From NCBI RefSeq assembly GCF_001598695.1, contig NZ_BCZK01000020.1, positions 28,035-92,034 of the forward strand: 64,000 bases of DNA, given 5' to 3'. The notes under the pieces are model-generated. The model worked only from the letters and a program-made list of their open reading frames with translations, made no database searches and had not been told where the DNA came from. The DNA is from Klebsiella oxytoca NBRC 105695 (GTDB lineage Bacteria > Pseudomonadota > Gammaproteobacteria > Enterobacterales > Enterobacteriaceae). Position 1 is the stretch's first letter. Every line of letters starts with the position of its first letter. A program made the translations under genes and the position numbers. Shown piece after piece: positions 9,173 through 17,352 of the stretch.

Positions 9173-11085
9173 TGAGCCTTAAGGGGAAACTGAAATTATA
9201 CGATCTCAGAGGTCTTGCGATTGTATTTGCTCTCTCTACCCTTTTTGTCATGCTCCCTGCTCGTTCCGAGGGGGGAGACTTCCTTGATAATATCAAGAAA
9301 CTTGAAATTAAGAATCCGCCGGCCTCAGGCGCCGCTAGCGCGGAGTCGGCCTCGTCTAAACTGAATAACGAGAGCCGTGATAAAAAAATGCCGCCGAAGC
9401 AGGATGGCGTCAGCAAAAGAATAAATCAGAGCAATAAAACGCAAAGTACGATTAACGCTCTGCGCAAACAGAATGCGGAGCTGAGCGCGGCAGCCAAAAC
9501 GGCGGAGAAAAAACTCGCTGAAACAACGCGCGAACTGTCGGCGCAGATCGCCGCGCTGAAGGCACAGAGTAGCCAGGGTGTACAGAAAGAGAGTGGCGAT
9601 CCTGCCGCGGTGAGCGCGCTGACTAAAAAGAACCTCGAACTGGCCGCCACTGCCGAAGCGGTGCAGCAAAAGCTGGATGAGACCACCCGCACGCTGTCGG
9701 CGCAGATTGCGGCGTTAAAGGCGCAGCGTGCACAGGACGAAAACGGGCATAAGAGTACTCTTGAAGCACTGCGCAAAAAGAACGCTGAACTGAACTCCGC
9801 TGCCGAAGCGGCGCAGAAAAAGCTGGATGATACGACCCGCACGCTGTCGGTGCAGATCGCCGCGTTGAAAACTCAGAAAGGGCAAAGTGAGAACGCTCAG
9901 AAATCAACGATAGACACGCTGATGGGCAAGAACCTTGAACTGAGCGCTGCCGCCGCAATGGCGCAGAAAAAGTTGGATGAGACCACTGGCACACTATCAG
10001 CGCAGATTGCCGCGCTGCAAAAGCAGAACGCCCAGGGCGAAAGCCAGCAGAAATCCGCGCTCGACGCGCTGAACAAAAAGAATGCTGAGCTGAGCGCCGC
10101 TGCCGAAGCGGCGCAGAAAAAGCTGGATGAGACCACCCGCACGCTGTCGGCGCAGATTGCCGCGCTGCAAAAGCAGAACGCCCAGGATAAAAGCCAGCAG
10201 AAATCCGCGCTCGACGCGCTGAACAAAAAGAATGGCGAGCTGAGCGCCGCAGCCGAAGCGGCGCAGAAAAAGCTGGATGAGACCACCCGCACGCTGTCGG
10301 CGCAGATCGCCGCGCTGCAAAAGCAGAACACCCAGGGCGAAAGTCAGCACAAATCCGCGCTCGACGCGCTGAGCAAAAAAAATGCTGAGCTGAGCGCCGC
10401 AGCCGAAGCGGCGCAGAAAAAATATGCTGAGTCAGTTGCTGCTTTGAACAATCAAAATCAGAAATTACAGTCTGCCCTTGATAGCCAGGCCATAAAGGAA
10501 AGTGAGTTAAAGCTTACTGATAAAAGCATTAAAAATGCCTACGCACTCGGCGTTTTCTATCTGACTCAGGCGCTATCGGATGTGAATAAAATGGCTGACA
10601 ATGATGTGAAGCTGTCGCCTTCGGCGCTGGTTTCAGGCTTTAACGATGCTTACCATAAAAAGCTGAAAATCAAAGAAGGTGAAATAGAAACCATCGTTAA
10701 CACTCTTAATGAACAAATGTCATCTAAGTACGTTGATATTGAAAAAAGAATCATGGCCAAAATTAAAAATAAAAAATATGAGGTTTTGCCTAATGGTGTC
10801 TATTTCGTGATTGATAAACAAGGGAAGCAAGCTTACAAGCAGAATGAGTCCTTATCCCTGAATATACTGGAGAAAAAGCTTGATGGTACCCCGATACTCA
10901 ATACGATGAATTCCAGGATGATATACGACAAACAAATCGATCCCCTGATGGCCAAAGTTTTAACTGCGGGCTTAAAAGGCGGCGCGGTCACGCTATATGG
11001 TCAGGCTGGTTCGCTGTACAGCACGACGCCCGCTGACATAAATCCTGATACGTTAATCTCAATTACCTTTGAACTCATTCCCTGA
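9169..11085 (+). CDS. repetitive coiled-coil protein with FKBP-like ends
   Basis: This 638-residue protein opens with an N-terminal hydrophobic segment (about residues 12-34) that is a signal peptide or anchor, so the rest is periplasmic or surface-located. Residues about 90-430 are Ala/Lys/Gln-rich repeats of 50 residues predicted to form a long coiled coil. The C-terminal part begins YALGVFYLTQAL, like the N-terminal dimerisation domain of Mip/FkpA FKBPs. It ends with GGAVTLYGQAGSLYSTTPADI then NPDTLISITFEL, which follows the closing pattern of an FKBP fold. Several aromatic active-site positions of true prolyl isomerases are not obvious, so it may be non-catalytic. It is translationally coupled to the preceding lipoprotein gene. 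Confidence 0.8.
   Translation: MMSLKGKLKLYDLRGLAIVFALSTLFVMLPARSEGGDFLDNIKKLEIKNPPASGAASAESASSKLNNESRDKKMPPKQDGVSKRINQSNKTQSTINALRKQNAELSAAAKTAEKKLAETTRELSAQIAALKAQSSQGVQKESGDPAAVSALTKKNLELAATAEAVQQKLDETTRTLSAQIAALKAQRAQDENGHKSTLEALRKKNAELNSAAEAAQKKLDDTTRTLSVQIAALKTQKGQSENAQKSTIDTLMGKNLELSAAAAMAQKKLDETTGTLSAQIAALQKQNAQGESQQKSALDALNKKNAELSAAAEAAQKKLDETTRTLSAQIAALQKQNAQDKSQQKSALDALNKKNGELSAAAEAAQKKLDETTRTLSAQIAALQKQNTQGESQHKSALDALSKKNAELSAAAEAAQKKYAESVAALNNQNQKLQSALDSQAIKESELKLTDKSIKNAYALGVFYLTQALSDVNKMADNDVKLSPSALVSGFNDAYHKKLKIKEGEIETIVNTLNEQMSSKYVDIEKRIMAKIKNKKYEVLPNGVYFVIDKQGKQAYKQNESLSLNILEKKLDGTPILNTMNSRMIYDKQIDPLMAKVLTAGLKGGAVTLYGQAGSLYSTTPADINPDTLISITFELIP
9472..10431 (+). repeat. tandem 150-bp coding repeats in coiled-coil gene
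   Basis: The codons for (N)AELSAAAEAAQKK-type units recur beginning at 9475, 9634, 9784, 9934, 10084, 10234 and 10384. Spacing is 159 bases once and 150 bases for the rest. The units at 10084 and 10234 are almost identical over their length, so recombination could change the copy number. Earlier units are more diverged. Confidence 0.9.
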
Positions 11086-11614
11086 TCGTCGATAGCGGGC
11101 ACCGGCAGATTGGCGCATTCGCAGGGTGGCAGGCCGAATACGTAAGATTCATACCCGTAACCGATATAAGACTGTAGCCCGAAAGCGCGCCGGTGAGGAT
11201 CCCGGCGAAGACCCCCATCTTAAGCACCTGGCCGCCCAGCACCATGCTCTGGCCGGCTGCTTTCATCTGTTCCGGCGCCGCGAGCTGGCCCTGCAGCTGC
11301 AGTGTGATATTCATGGCGTTGATAAAGACGATAAACGTCACCAGGCCAATGAGCGCCGCGTAGCCTTTATCGCGGGCGGCCAGGCCTACGGGGATCCCAA
11401 CGGCGAAGATCAGCGCCAGGTTCACCAGTACCGATACCGCTGATTTAGCAATGAGCTGGCCGATATTCTGAATAAAAGGATGGCCGAGCAAGGGCAGATA
11501 TTTCGCAAGGTTGCCGTCGCCCAACACGTTGCCAAAAGCGATAAACAGACCCACTATCGGCAAGATAAGTACCGGCCCATAGAGGGATTTTCCAAAGTTT
11601 TGTAGGGCGTTCAC
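11075..11614 (-). pseudogene. truncated PTS EIIC gene, glucose-family permease fragment
   Basis: The reading frame from GTG 11614 encodes the first 160 or so residues of a PTS sugar permease EIIC of the glucose superfamily (FGKSLYGPVLILPIVGLF and NLALIFAVGIPVGLAARDKGY). Homology stops after GALSGY near 11174, whereas the family is 450-540 residues and has further helices and often an EIIB domain. Upstream and in frame lies ATG-AAA-TAA at 11626, which looks like the original start with a stop at codon 3. Both signs indicate a dead remnant. The 3' end overlaps the end of the convergent coiled-coil gene by 11 bases. Confidence 0.75.
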
Positions 11615-11844
11615 AGCTTATTTCATGGTTATCTCTCTTATAGAACTGCGCACAGGGTGCGTCACAGGCATAAAACTAGCGGGATGAAGGGGCGGTAAGC
11701 TATTTATCTTATTGTTTTAAAAACAAATGATGCGGAAAGTAGCATGTGACCTTCCGCGGTGTGAACAAGGTAACAGCAGATTAATCAGAGAAATTTTTGT
11801 CGGGATAGAGGTATGTGAGTATGACAAGCTGAAAGTAGGGGGAA

Positions 11845-12321
11845 TTAATGAGCGGATTGTATGTTTAAAACAAAAATCTGCTCATCATCCTCCGTGCAGG
11901 AACAGGAAAATCCGAGTTTGTTCAGTAAATTTATTGAGGGAAGATTATCTGCCACAACGCCGGCTTTTACGGCTAAAAAACCTTGCTGCTTACACCAGTC
12001 AATGACCGCCATCGCAGTTTCAAGGGCGTAACCCTGACCTGCATACCGTGGGCTAACGGTGTAGCCAAGCCAGATGGTCTCGTTTTCTTGTTTTAAGTAG
12101 AGATCGCCAATCAAAGTCCCGGTCGCGGTATCGATCGCCGCGAGCTGCATGCCCTGCGTAAGAGAAGCGTTTCCCAGCAACGCCTCGGCATAAGCTTCCT
12201 TTGTCAGGCCCTTAAACCCCTGGTACTGCATCCATTCGGCATCGTTGCGATATGCCATAAAAGGCTCGATATCATCGGCGTTAAACGGTCGTATCACGCA
12301 GCGTTTTGAGTAAATATTCAA
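11845..12321 (-). CDS. GNAT-family N-acetyltransferase
   Basis: A GNAT acetyltransferase of the RimJ/RimL type, about 158 residues. CVIRPFNADDIEPFMAYRND opens the fold, and SPRYAGQGYALETAMAVIDWC holds the acetyl-CoA binding loop. DNLPSINLLNKLGF is the typical late helix. I chose a TTG start at 12321 because AGGA lies about six bases upstream and the family usually begins just before NIYSKRCVIRP; a longer frame from 12411 has no family support in its extra part. The substrate is unknown. It sits alone in decayed DNA at the island's outer edge. Confidence 0.75.
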   Translation of the reverse strand: MNIYSKRCVIRPFNADDIEPFMAYRNDAEWMQYQGFKGLTKEAYAEALLGNASLTQGMQLAAIDTATGTLIGDLYLKQENETIWLGYTVSPRYAGQGYALETAMAVIDWCKQQGFLAVKAGVVADNLPSINLLNKLGFSCSCTEDDEQIFVLNIQSAH

Positions 12322-12682
12322 AATTGATCCTGTGAAAATGGGGCGTGTAACGTCTTTTTCGCCATCCTGCGACGTCAAGCCCGTGCAATGCCGATGAGTG
12401 CCAGAGAGCATAATCGAATCTCAACTCATGATTGTCTTTTATTTGCGTCAATAAATGCAATGTGAAGCCATCCCTTTTCATCCGGAAACGGAAGGTAGAC
12501 GAATACAGGATTGAGAAGCAGGCCGCCACCAGGCTACTCATCAGGGGCGGATCAATGTGGTCTCCGGTCCGGAGCATGCTGAACCGCTGCAGTAACGAGT
12601 GTCGCGGCCACTTGTGGTGCGGAAACAGGCAGGATGAACAGCGGGGAAGTATGCAACCAGCGTTACTGGTAAGGATTTCGAA
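12322..12682. other. gap without recognisable genes
   Basis: This stretch carries short open frames on both strands (for example 12432-12686 plus and 12281-12577 minus), but none has a convincing start signal or a family match I recognise. It is probably scar DNA between the chromosome and the island edge. Confidence 0.5.
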
Positions 12683-12803
12683 ATAAAAGAGCGAATGTGG
12701 CGAACGGCCAGAGCATAAACCCGCTGAATTTGATGATTAGCTCAAGGCCATCCCCAACAGGAAAACGTAGTGCGCTTTAATGAGAATGTCTGATTTTATC
12801 TCA
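12683..12803 (-). pseudogene. N-terminal fragment of a P4-type integrase
   Basis: Read on the minus strand, the DNA encodes SDILIKA in one frame and then VGDGLELIIKFSG followed by LWPF in a shifted frame. This matches the opening of P4-type tyrosine integrases (LTDTEIK...DGDGL...W-FRY), including the intact copy at 35662-36891. A frameshift lies between the two pieces and the rest of the gene is gone. It lies next to a copy of the hairpin found beside ssrA, which supports its origin as a former integrase gene. Confidence 0.5.
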
Positions 12804-12950
12804 TTGAATAAAAAGTGTTTTTTTCTGACGCACAGGCTTAGTTTTAGGTTCCACAAAAACACTAAAGCTTTATGAGGTGCCTGACAAGGTGCCTAAAAGG
12901 TTCAGATTTGATTAGTTGGCATCTGACTTCGCGGGACAAATTGAGGGCAC

Positions 12951-12996
12951 AAAAAAGCCCGCAGGGCTTGCGCCGTGCGGGCTCTTAGGACTTCAT
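12951..12996. repeat. left copy of the ssrA-flanking hairpin (direct repeat)
   Basis: Forty-six bases here match 36989-37034 in the same orientation with about seven differences. Both copies contain AAAAAAGCCCGCAG, a short loop, GTGCGGGCT and then GACTTCAT. The left copy marks the outer edge of the island, next to the integrase fragment. It can also fold as a terminator for leftward transcripts. Confidence 0.8.
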
Positions 12997-13296
12997 CGGA
13001 TGACTCTGGTAATCACCGATGGAGAATTTTGGGCTGGCGTCCCTGTAACTAGATATCTATTTGATTGAATTTTCTAGATAACTGTTGTTTCTGACTTTAC
13101 CTTTGGTTCTATAAAGGAACCATAAATCGTAACGGCATGAACCCCTGAAAATAGTCCGTTGGCAAACTGTATCAAAAAATATCAAACCTCTTGGTTCAAC
13201 TTCCTGATGTCATCTGAACTCATTTCATTGGTCTTCCTTTAACATGTCGATTACGTTAGCTACATACATTAAGTCTTCCGCCTGTTGGAGATTGTT
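12997..13296. other. island left-edge non-coding segment
   Basis: About 300 bases follow the hairpin copy before the DUF6387 gene. At 13019-13042 there is a GATGGAG...GGCTGGCG stretch at the same offset from the hairpin as the ssrA 3' end has on the right side, but identity to ssrA is too low to call it an attachment site. A hairpin TGGTTC/GAACCA spans 13104-13122. Composition shifts to AT-rich here. Confidence 0.45.
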
Positions 13297-14154
13297 ATGA
13301 AAAACTGGTCAGTTGAGCATACGAGAGAAGTGAAGAAGTGGCTGGATATAGATACATATCGAGGATTCGAAGAGCTTCCGCTCATGCAGCTTTATCATGA
13401 ACTACTTGCAAGAACCTTGTTCTTCAAACCTTTCCATGAAGAATTTGAAGCGAAGGCCGTAAGCCTCTACATCGACAGGATCTTCAATGGAAATCCCTTT
13501 CTCATCACAGAAAAGCATTTAGGTTATCTCACAAGAGAGGACACATTGTATCAGCCCCCGCACTTTTTTCTCACAACCACCGAACGACTGGCACAGTTGA
13601 GCATCATTGGACTGCGAAATTCACTGTTCTTTTGGGATGGGAGTGATGAGTATTCGGTTAACCGTGAATTCCTCGATAGCCCTGTATCGGAAGTTTTGCC
13701 AAAATTGTTCAGGGATACGGTCATGGTCGAAATCGACCTGGTAAATGGAACAGATGAAGAGATTGCTGAATCCCTGAAGGCTGCACTTCCACAATGGCGT
13801 AAAGTACGGGGCATTGAAGCCGATACATCTGATTCGATCAGGTTTGGCTATGGAACCATCAAGAAAATCATCAACTACAGACTCATACCCATGATTGACA
13901 TCCTTGTATGGTCTACTCTGCACAAGGTTCGCATATCAGAAGATCGACTTTCACGCCTCCTTTACACCGACGATGATGATGAAGAACAGACCCGCCTCAA
14001 TCACCAAATTCGGGACACAGACAGACCACTGGCGATAAAAGCAGCCAGTATACCTTTCATCCGTCAGTTCCATCTGTTCATCAACAAAAACAGTCATCTC
14101 AAAAACATCAGAGTTTCAGACGTGATGAAAATCGCGGATTCTGATAAAGACTGA
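13297..14154 (+). CDS. DUF6387-family protein
   Basis: About 285 residues from the ATG at 13297, which has GGAG six bases upstream; a TTG at 13285 is less likely. The sequence, with EVKKWLDIDTYRGFEELPL near the start and RLIPMIDILVWS in the middle, resembles the DUF6387 family, which I recall mainly from integrative islands beside AlpA-like regulators. No catalytic motif stands out, and function is unknown. It lies 90 bases before the AlpA-like gene on the same strand. Confidence 0.65.
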   Translation: MKNWSVEHTREVKKWLDIDTYRGFEELPLMQLYHELLARTLFFKPFHEEFEAKAVSLYIDRIFNGNPFLITEKHLGYLTREDTLYQPPHFFLTTTERLAQLSIIGLRNSLFFWDGSDEYSVNREFLDSPVSEVLPKLFRDTVMVEIDLVNGTDEEIAESLKAALPQWRKVRGIEADTSDSIRFGYGTIKKIINYRLIPMIDILVWSTLHKVRISEDRLSRLLYTDDDDEEQTRLNHQIRDTDRPLAIKAASIPFIRQFHLFINKNSHLKNIRVSDVMKIADSDKD

Positions 14155-14244
14155 TATCCATACCCTTGGCGATCTGAAGGTCGCTCTTTTTGCTGGTGAT
14201 TCAATCGTATATTCATTTCCGTCAACATAGATGAGGGAAATACC

Positions 14245-14451
14245 ATGAATCAGCCATGCACACGTCTTATCCGCCTGTCAGAAGTGATGAATAAAACCGG
14301 ATTTGGTAAGGCTTGGATTTATCGTCTTATCAGCCAAAATCGGTTTCCACAGCCTGTAAAGATCGGTATTCGTGCTATTGCTTTTATCGAAAGCGAAATC
14401 GATGAATGGATTCAATTAACTATAGAGAATTCAAGAAAGCATGTTGCTTAA
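14245..14451 (+). CDS. AlpA-like DNA-binding regulator
   Basis: This 68-residue protein is of the AlpA/prophage excisionase-regulator type. The layout LIRLSEVMNKTGFGKAWIYRLI then FPQPVKIGIRAIAFIESEIDEWI is the typical MerR-like helix-turn-helix. GAGGGA precedes the ATG. In CP4-57, AlpA drives integrase and excisionase expression of an island that also sits at ssrA. A role in activating excision of this island is therefore plausible. Confidence 0.88.
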   Translation: MNQPCTRLIRLSEVMNKTGFGKAWIYRLISQNRFPQPVKIGIRAIAFIESEIDEWIQLTIENSRKHVA

Positions 14452-14831
14452 GAGGAATGTTGCTACATCGATCTTTTAACTTTTAATAATATTAAGAAAA
14501 TAAATTTATAGGCCTTATAAGTTCAATGACTGAGTTTCAAAAAAAACGAGGTTTTGTAAAGTTTAAATCTAAAAAATTACTATATTTAACGGAATTCTTT
14601 ACTTTTTTTCTGGCAGAGCTTTTGCTATAAGGTTTAGAGATGGTTTTCTTAATATCGGGTATGGATACATACAACTAGCCGTACCTGTTTATTTGACGTC
14701 AAATAAATTTTTTCAAGCCATTAATATATATACCAAATAAACTAAAGTCATTGTAAAAAATTTGAATTATTTTGAATTGGAATATATTTAATAAGTGAGA
14801 GTGATATTAATTTGTAAAGAATGAGGTCAAA
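14452..14831. other. AT-rich control region before recombinase operon
   Basis: This 380-base stretch between the AlpA-like gene and the first recombinase gene has no open frame of note. It is very AT-rich and contains the 20-bp palindrome listed separately. It probably holds the promoter of the recombinase operon. Confidence 0.6.
14688..14707. promoter_or_regulatory. perfect 20-bp palindrome upstream of recombinase operon
   Basis: TTTATTTGAC is followed directly by its exact reverse complement GTCAAATAAA, with TGACGTCA at the centre. It lies 125 bases before the first recombinase start. It could be a repressor operator or a recombination core site for the recombinases. Confidence 0.6.
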
Positions 14832-16037
14832 ATGGGATATAAAGTAAAGAAATTCATCATGAGTAATGGGGAGCGAGGATGCCTGATCCTTAATAAAAAT
14901 AGTAATTTACCAGCTTACTATCAAAATCTATTTCTTACTACAGACATAAGAAATAGAGGCGCAACCGCCTCAACTATGGAAATAGTTGCAACTAACTTAC
15001 TAATTTTTAGTAATTTCTTAGATAGTAGGAAAATTAATATAGTTGAGAGAATTGAGCTTAAAAAGTATCTCAGTATTGCAGAAATAGATGATCTGGTAAG
15101 ATATGCGAAACAAAGATTCGATAGACAAAAAATTATAAATATAAAATCAGCAAGTAATAAGTTTATTGCGAAGAGAACCTTTAGTTATAGAGTACACGTT
15201 TTTTCACGCTACCTTAAGTGGTTATGTGGATTAGTTCATTCGTCAAAGGGGATTCATGCAAAGTATGAAGTAGAAGTATTTATTGAAAGTATCAGAGCAC
15301 ATATTCCAAGAAACAGTTCATTGAATATGAATGAAATATCTGAAAAATCGTTAAACGAAGAAGAGATCAATGTGCTTTTCCGTCTATTGGAAATTGGCGG
15401 GATTGAAAACCCTTTCCATAAGGAAGTACAGGTCAGGAACAGACTAATATTTACCTTGCTCTTAAATTTAGGTTTAAGGGCTGGAGAGTTGCTCAATCTT
15501 AAAATAGATGATTTTGATCTCAGAGACAACACTTTAAGTGTAGTCAGAAGACATGATTCAAAAGAAGATGGAAGATCTTATCAACCATTAGTAAAGACTG
15601 GAGAAAGGGTTATTCCGTTATCTGATGAGTTAGCCAGTGAAATTTTTGATTACATAAGCAATAGCAGGGAAAAAATGACAAAAAGGAAAAAGCATAATTT
15701 CTTATTGGTGGCTCATTGCACCGGAAAAAACGCAGGAGAACCCTTAAGCATTTCAGCTTATGAGAAGGTGATATCAACACTGAAACGAGCAAGTCCAAAG
15801 CTATATAATCTTTCAGGTCATAGGTTAAGGCACTCTTGGAATTATATGTATTCTAAAGGAATAGAAGGCGCTGAATTAGAATATAGTAGAAGGAAAGATT
15901 TAAGGAATTATCTAATGGGTTGGTCAAAGGAGTCAATCATGTGTGATAGATACAATTTTAAATATATATCCCAACAAGAGAAGGATGTCGTCCTAAAGGT
16001 CTATAAATCAGTAAGTAAAATAATTAGTGGGGTTTAA
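14832..16037 (+). CDS. tyrosine recombinase 1 of a three-recombinase module (GinA-like)
   Basis: A 401-residue site-specific tyrosine recombinase. Residues about 1-170 form the core-binding part. The catalytic part contains the first Arg in LNLGLRAGELLNL, a Lys in the beta-hairpin region VKTGERVIPL, HRLRHSW with the His-x-x-Arg box, and GWSKESIMCDRY with the Trp and the nucleophilic Tyr. All expected catalytic residues are present, so it should be active. Its stop overlaps the start of the second recombinase. The gene order of three recombinases plus a small protein matches GInt genomic islands and, in outline, Tn554. Confidence 0.88.
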   Translation: MGYKVKKFIMSNGERGCLILNKNSNLPAYYQNLFLTTDIRNRGATASTMEIVATNLLIFSNFLDSRKINIVERIELKKYLSIAEIDDLVRYAKQRFDRQKIINIKSASNKFIAKRTFSYRVHVFSRYLKWLCGLVHSSKGIHAKYEVEVFIESIRAHIPRNSSLNMNEISEKSLNEEEINVLFRLLEIGGIENPFHKEVQVRNRLIFTLLLNLGLRAGELLNLKIDDFDLRDNTLSVVRRHDSKEDGRSYQPLVKTGERVIPLSDELASEIFDYISNSREKMTKRKKHNFLLVAHCTGKNAGEPLSISAYEKVISTLKRASPKLYNLSGHRLRHSWNYMYSKGIEGAELEYSRRKDLRNYLMGWSKESIMCDRYNFKYISQQEKDVVLKVYKSVSKIISGV

Positions 16038-17352
16038 TGTGGAAATCAAATGTATTGAAAGTGAGCAATTTTTTTTTGCTAAGATGAATAGATATAGTTT
16101 CAAACTGTCAGATAAGAAATGGCAACTTGATAAAGAAAACTGCGTATACCCTCATAAAGTTGTAGATATAATGCCTACAAAAATGAAACTTAGCTACTTA
16201 AAAACATTAGCTTACTATGCGTCTGAATATAGTTCTTTTTATATACAAAATATTAACACTCTATTTTATAAGTGGTTTGGTGCAATAACCATCGATACTA
16301 TTGATGACAAAGCAATATATCAATTGAATGTTTATTTAGGTTCAGAAAGAAACTACAAACTAAACTTAATTAAGGCTTTCATCATTAAATGGAAAAATCT
16401 CAATTACCCTGGGGTAGAAGCGACTGCCATTAGAATGCTGGAGAAAATAAAAATCATTCCAAACCAAACAGGAGATGCAGTTAAAAGACGAGATCCAAAT
16501 AAAGGACCTTTAACTGAAACGGAATTCAATAACATCATTAACGCCGTTGGAAAATTTTATCATGAGAAGAAAATTCAATGCTTTTTGTATTGTTATATCC
16601 TTTTGCTGGCAATAACAGGAAGAAGGCCATTACAATTAATATCTCTAAAAGCTAAAGATCTCATTAAAAATGAGAGAGGGTGCTTTTTGAATGTACCAAA
16701 AGTAAAACAAAGAAAATGTTTCAGAAAAGAATTTAACATGGTTATGATAGAACCGTTCTTATATGACAGCTTATCAATGCTAATTAATAAAAATCAGGCG
16801 TTTGTTGAAGATAAATTCAGTGTTGGGATTAGTAACTATAGAGGCGAATTACCAATCTTCATGAATTTAGATAAGATTACGGAAACAAAAAGGATTGAGG
16901 ATTTTTTATCTGATTTAACAACAGATTTTTTCCATATGAAAAATTCAGTTATGTCAAAACTATTAAAACACTTTCCGTCAAAATTCGATGTTAGGTCAGA
17001 AAGGACTAACAGCTATATAGAACTTAATGCTAGAAGATTCAGATATACGTTAGGAAGTCGACTGGCTAACGAAGGAGCCTCAATTGAGGTGATTGCTAAA
17101 GCGTTAGATCATAAATCAGTAAACTCTTCTATGATATATATAAAAAATAATCCTGACAACGTTTATGACATCGATAAGAGACTAAATGCGTTTTTTAACC
17201 CCTTATCTAATATACTTATGGGCATAGAGATTGAAGAAAACAAGAACTTTTTTATCAAGTATGTTTCAGATGCATTTTTCTTATTAGAAGATACGAAAGA
17301 GGATTTGAAATGTTTAACGTGTAAAAAATTCAATCCCTGGAGAGCATTATGA
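16027..17352 (+). CDS. tyrosine recombinase 2 of the module (GinB-like)
   Basis: Up to 441 residues from a GTG at 16027; a second GTG at 16039 directly after the previous stop is equally possible. Catalytic landmarks are the first Arg in AITGRRPLQLISL, an Arg-x-x-Arg box in ARRFRYTLG where the usual His is replaced, DHKSVNSS for the later His, and Tyr in MIYIKN. The C-terminus carries a CxxC (LKCLTCKK). It overlaps both neighbours by a few bases, which indicates translational coupling. Recombinases of such trios act together on one substrate. Confidence 0.85.
   Translation: MGFNVEIKCIESEQFFFAKMNRYSFKLSDKKWQLDKENCVYPHKVVDIMPTKMKLSYLKTLAYYASEYSSFYIQNINTLFYKWFGAITIDTIDDKAIYQLNVYLGSERNYKLNLIKAFIIKWKNLNYPGVEATAIRMLEKIKIIPNQTGDAVKRRDPNKGPLTETEFNNIINAVGKFYHEKKIQCFLYCYILLLAITGRRPLQLISLKAKDLIKNERGCFLNVPKVKQRKCFRKEFNMVMIEPFLYDSLSMLINKNQAFVEDKFSVGISNYRGELPIFMNLDKITETKRIEDFLSDLTTDFFHMKNSVMSKLLKHFPSKFDVRSERTNSYIELNARRFRYTLGSRLANEGASIEVIAKALDHKSVNSSMIYIKNNPDNVYDIDKRLNAFFNPLSNILMGIEIEENKNFFIKYVSDAFFLLEDTKEDLKCLTCKKFNPWRAL

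Noticed and set aside
9426..10350. Several Ser/Cys/Ala-rich or Leu-rich frames on the minus strand under the coiled-coil gene
   Set aside because: They mirror the repeat codons of the real gene and have no start signals.
9472..10431. Tandem repeats that might suggest a CRISPR array
   Set aside because: The repeat unit is 150 bases, in frame and translated, with no short repeats separated by unique spacers.
12281..12686. Short frames on both strands in the gap beside the GNAT gene
   Set aside because: No family likeness, no ribosome-binding site and mutual overlap; probably chance in scar DNA.
13019..13050. Possible left attachment site copying the ssrA 3' end
   Set aside because: Only a few bases (TGGAG, GGCTGGCG) agree with ssrA; too weak to claim a direct repeat without comparison to an empty site.
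16037..16084. ATG directly at the stop of recombinase 1
   Set aside because: It opens a frame that stops after about 15 codons; the recombinase 2 frame uses GTG.
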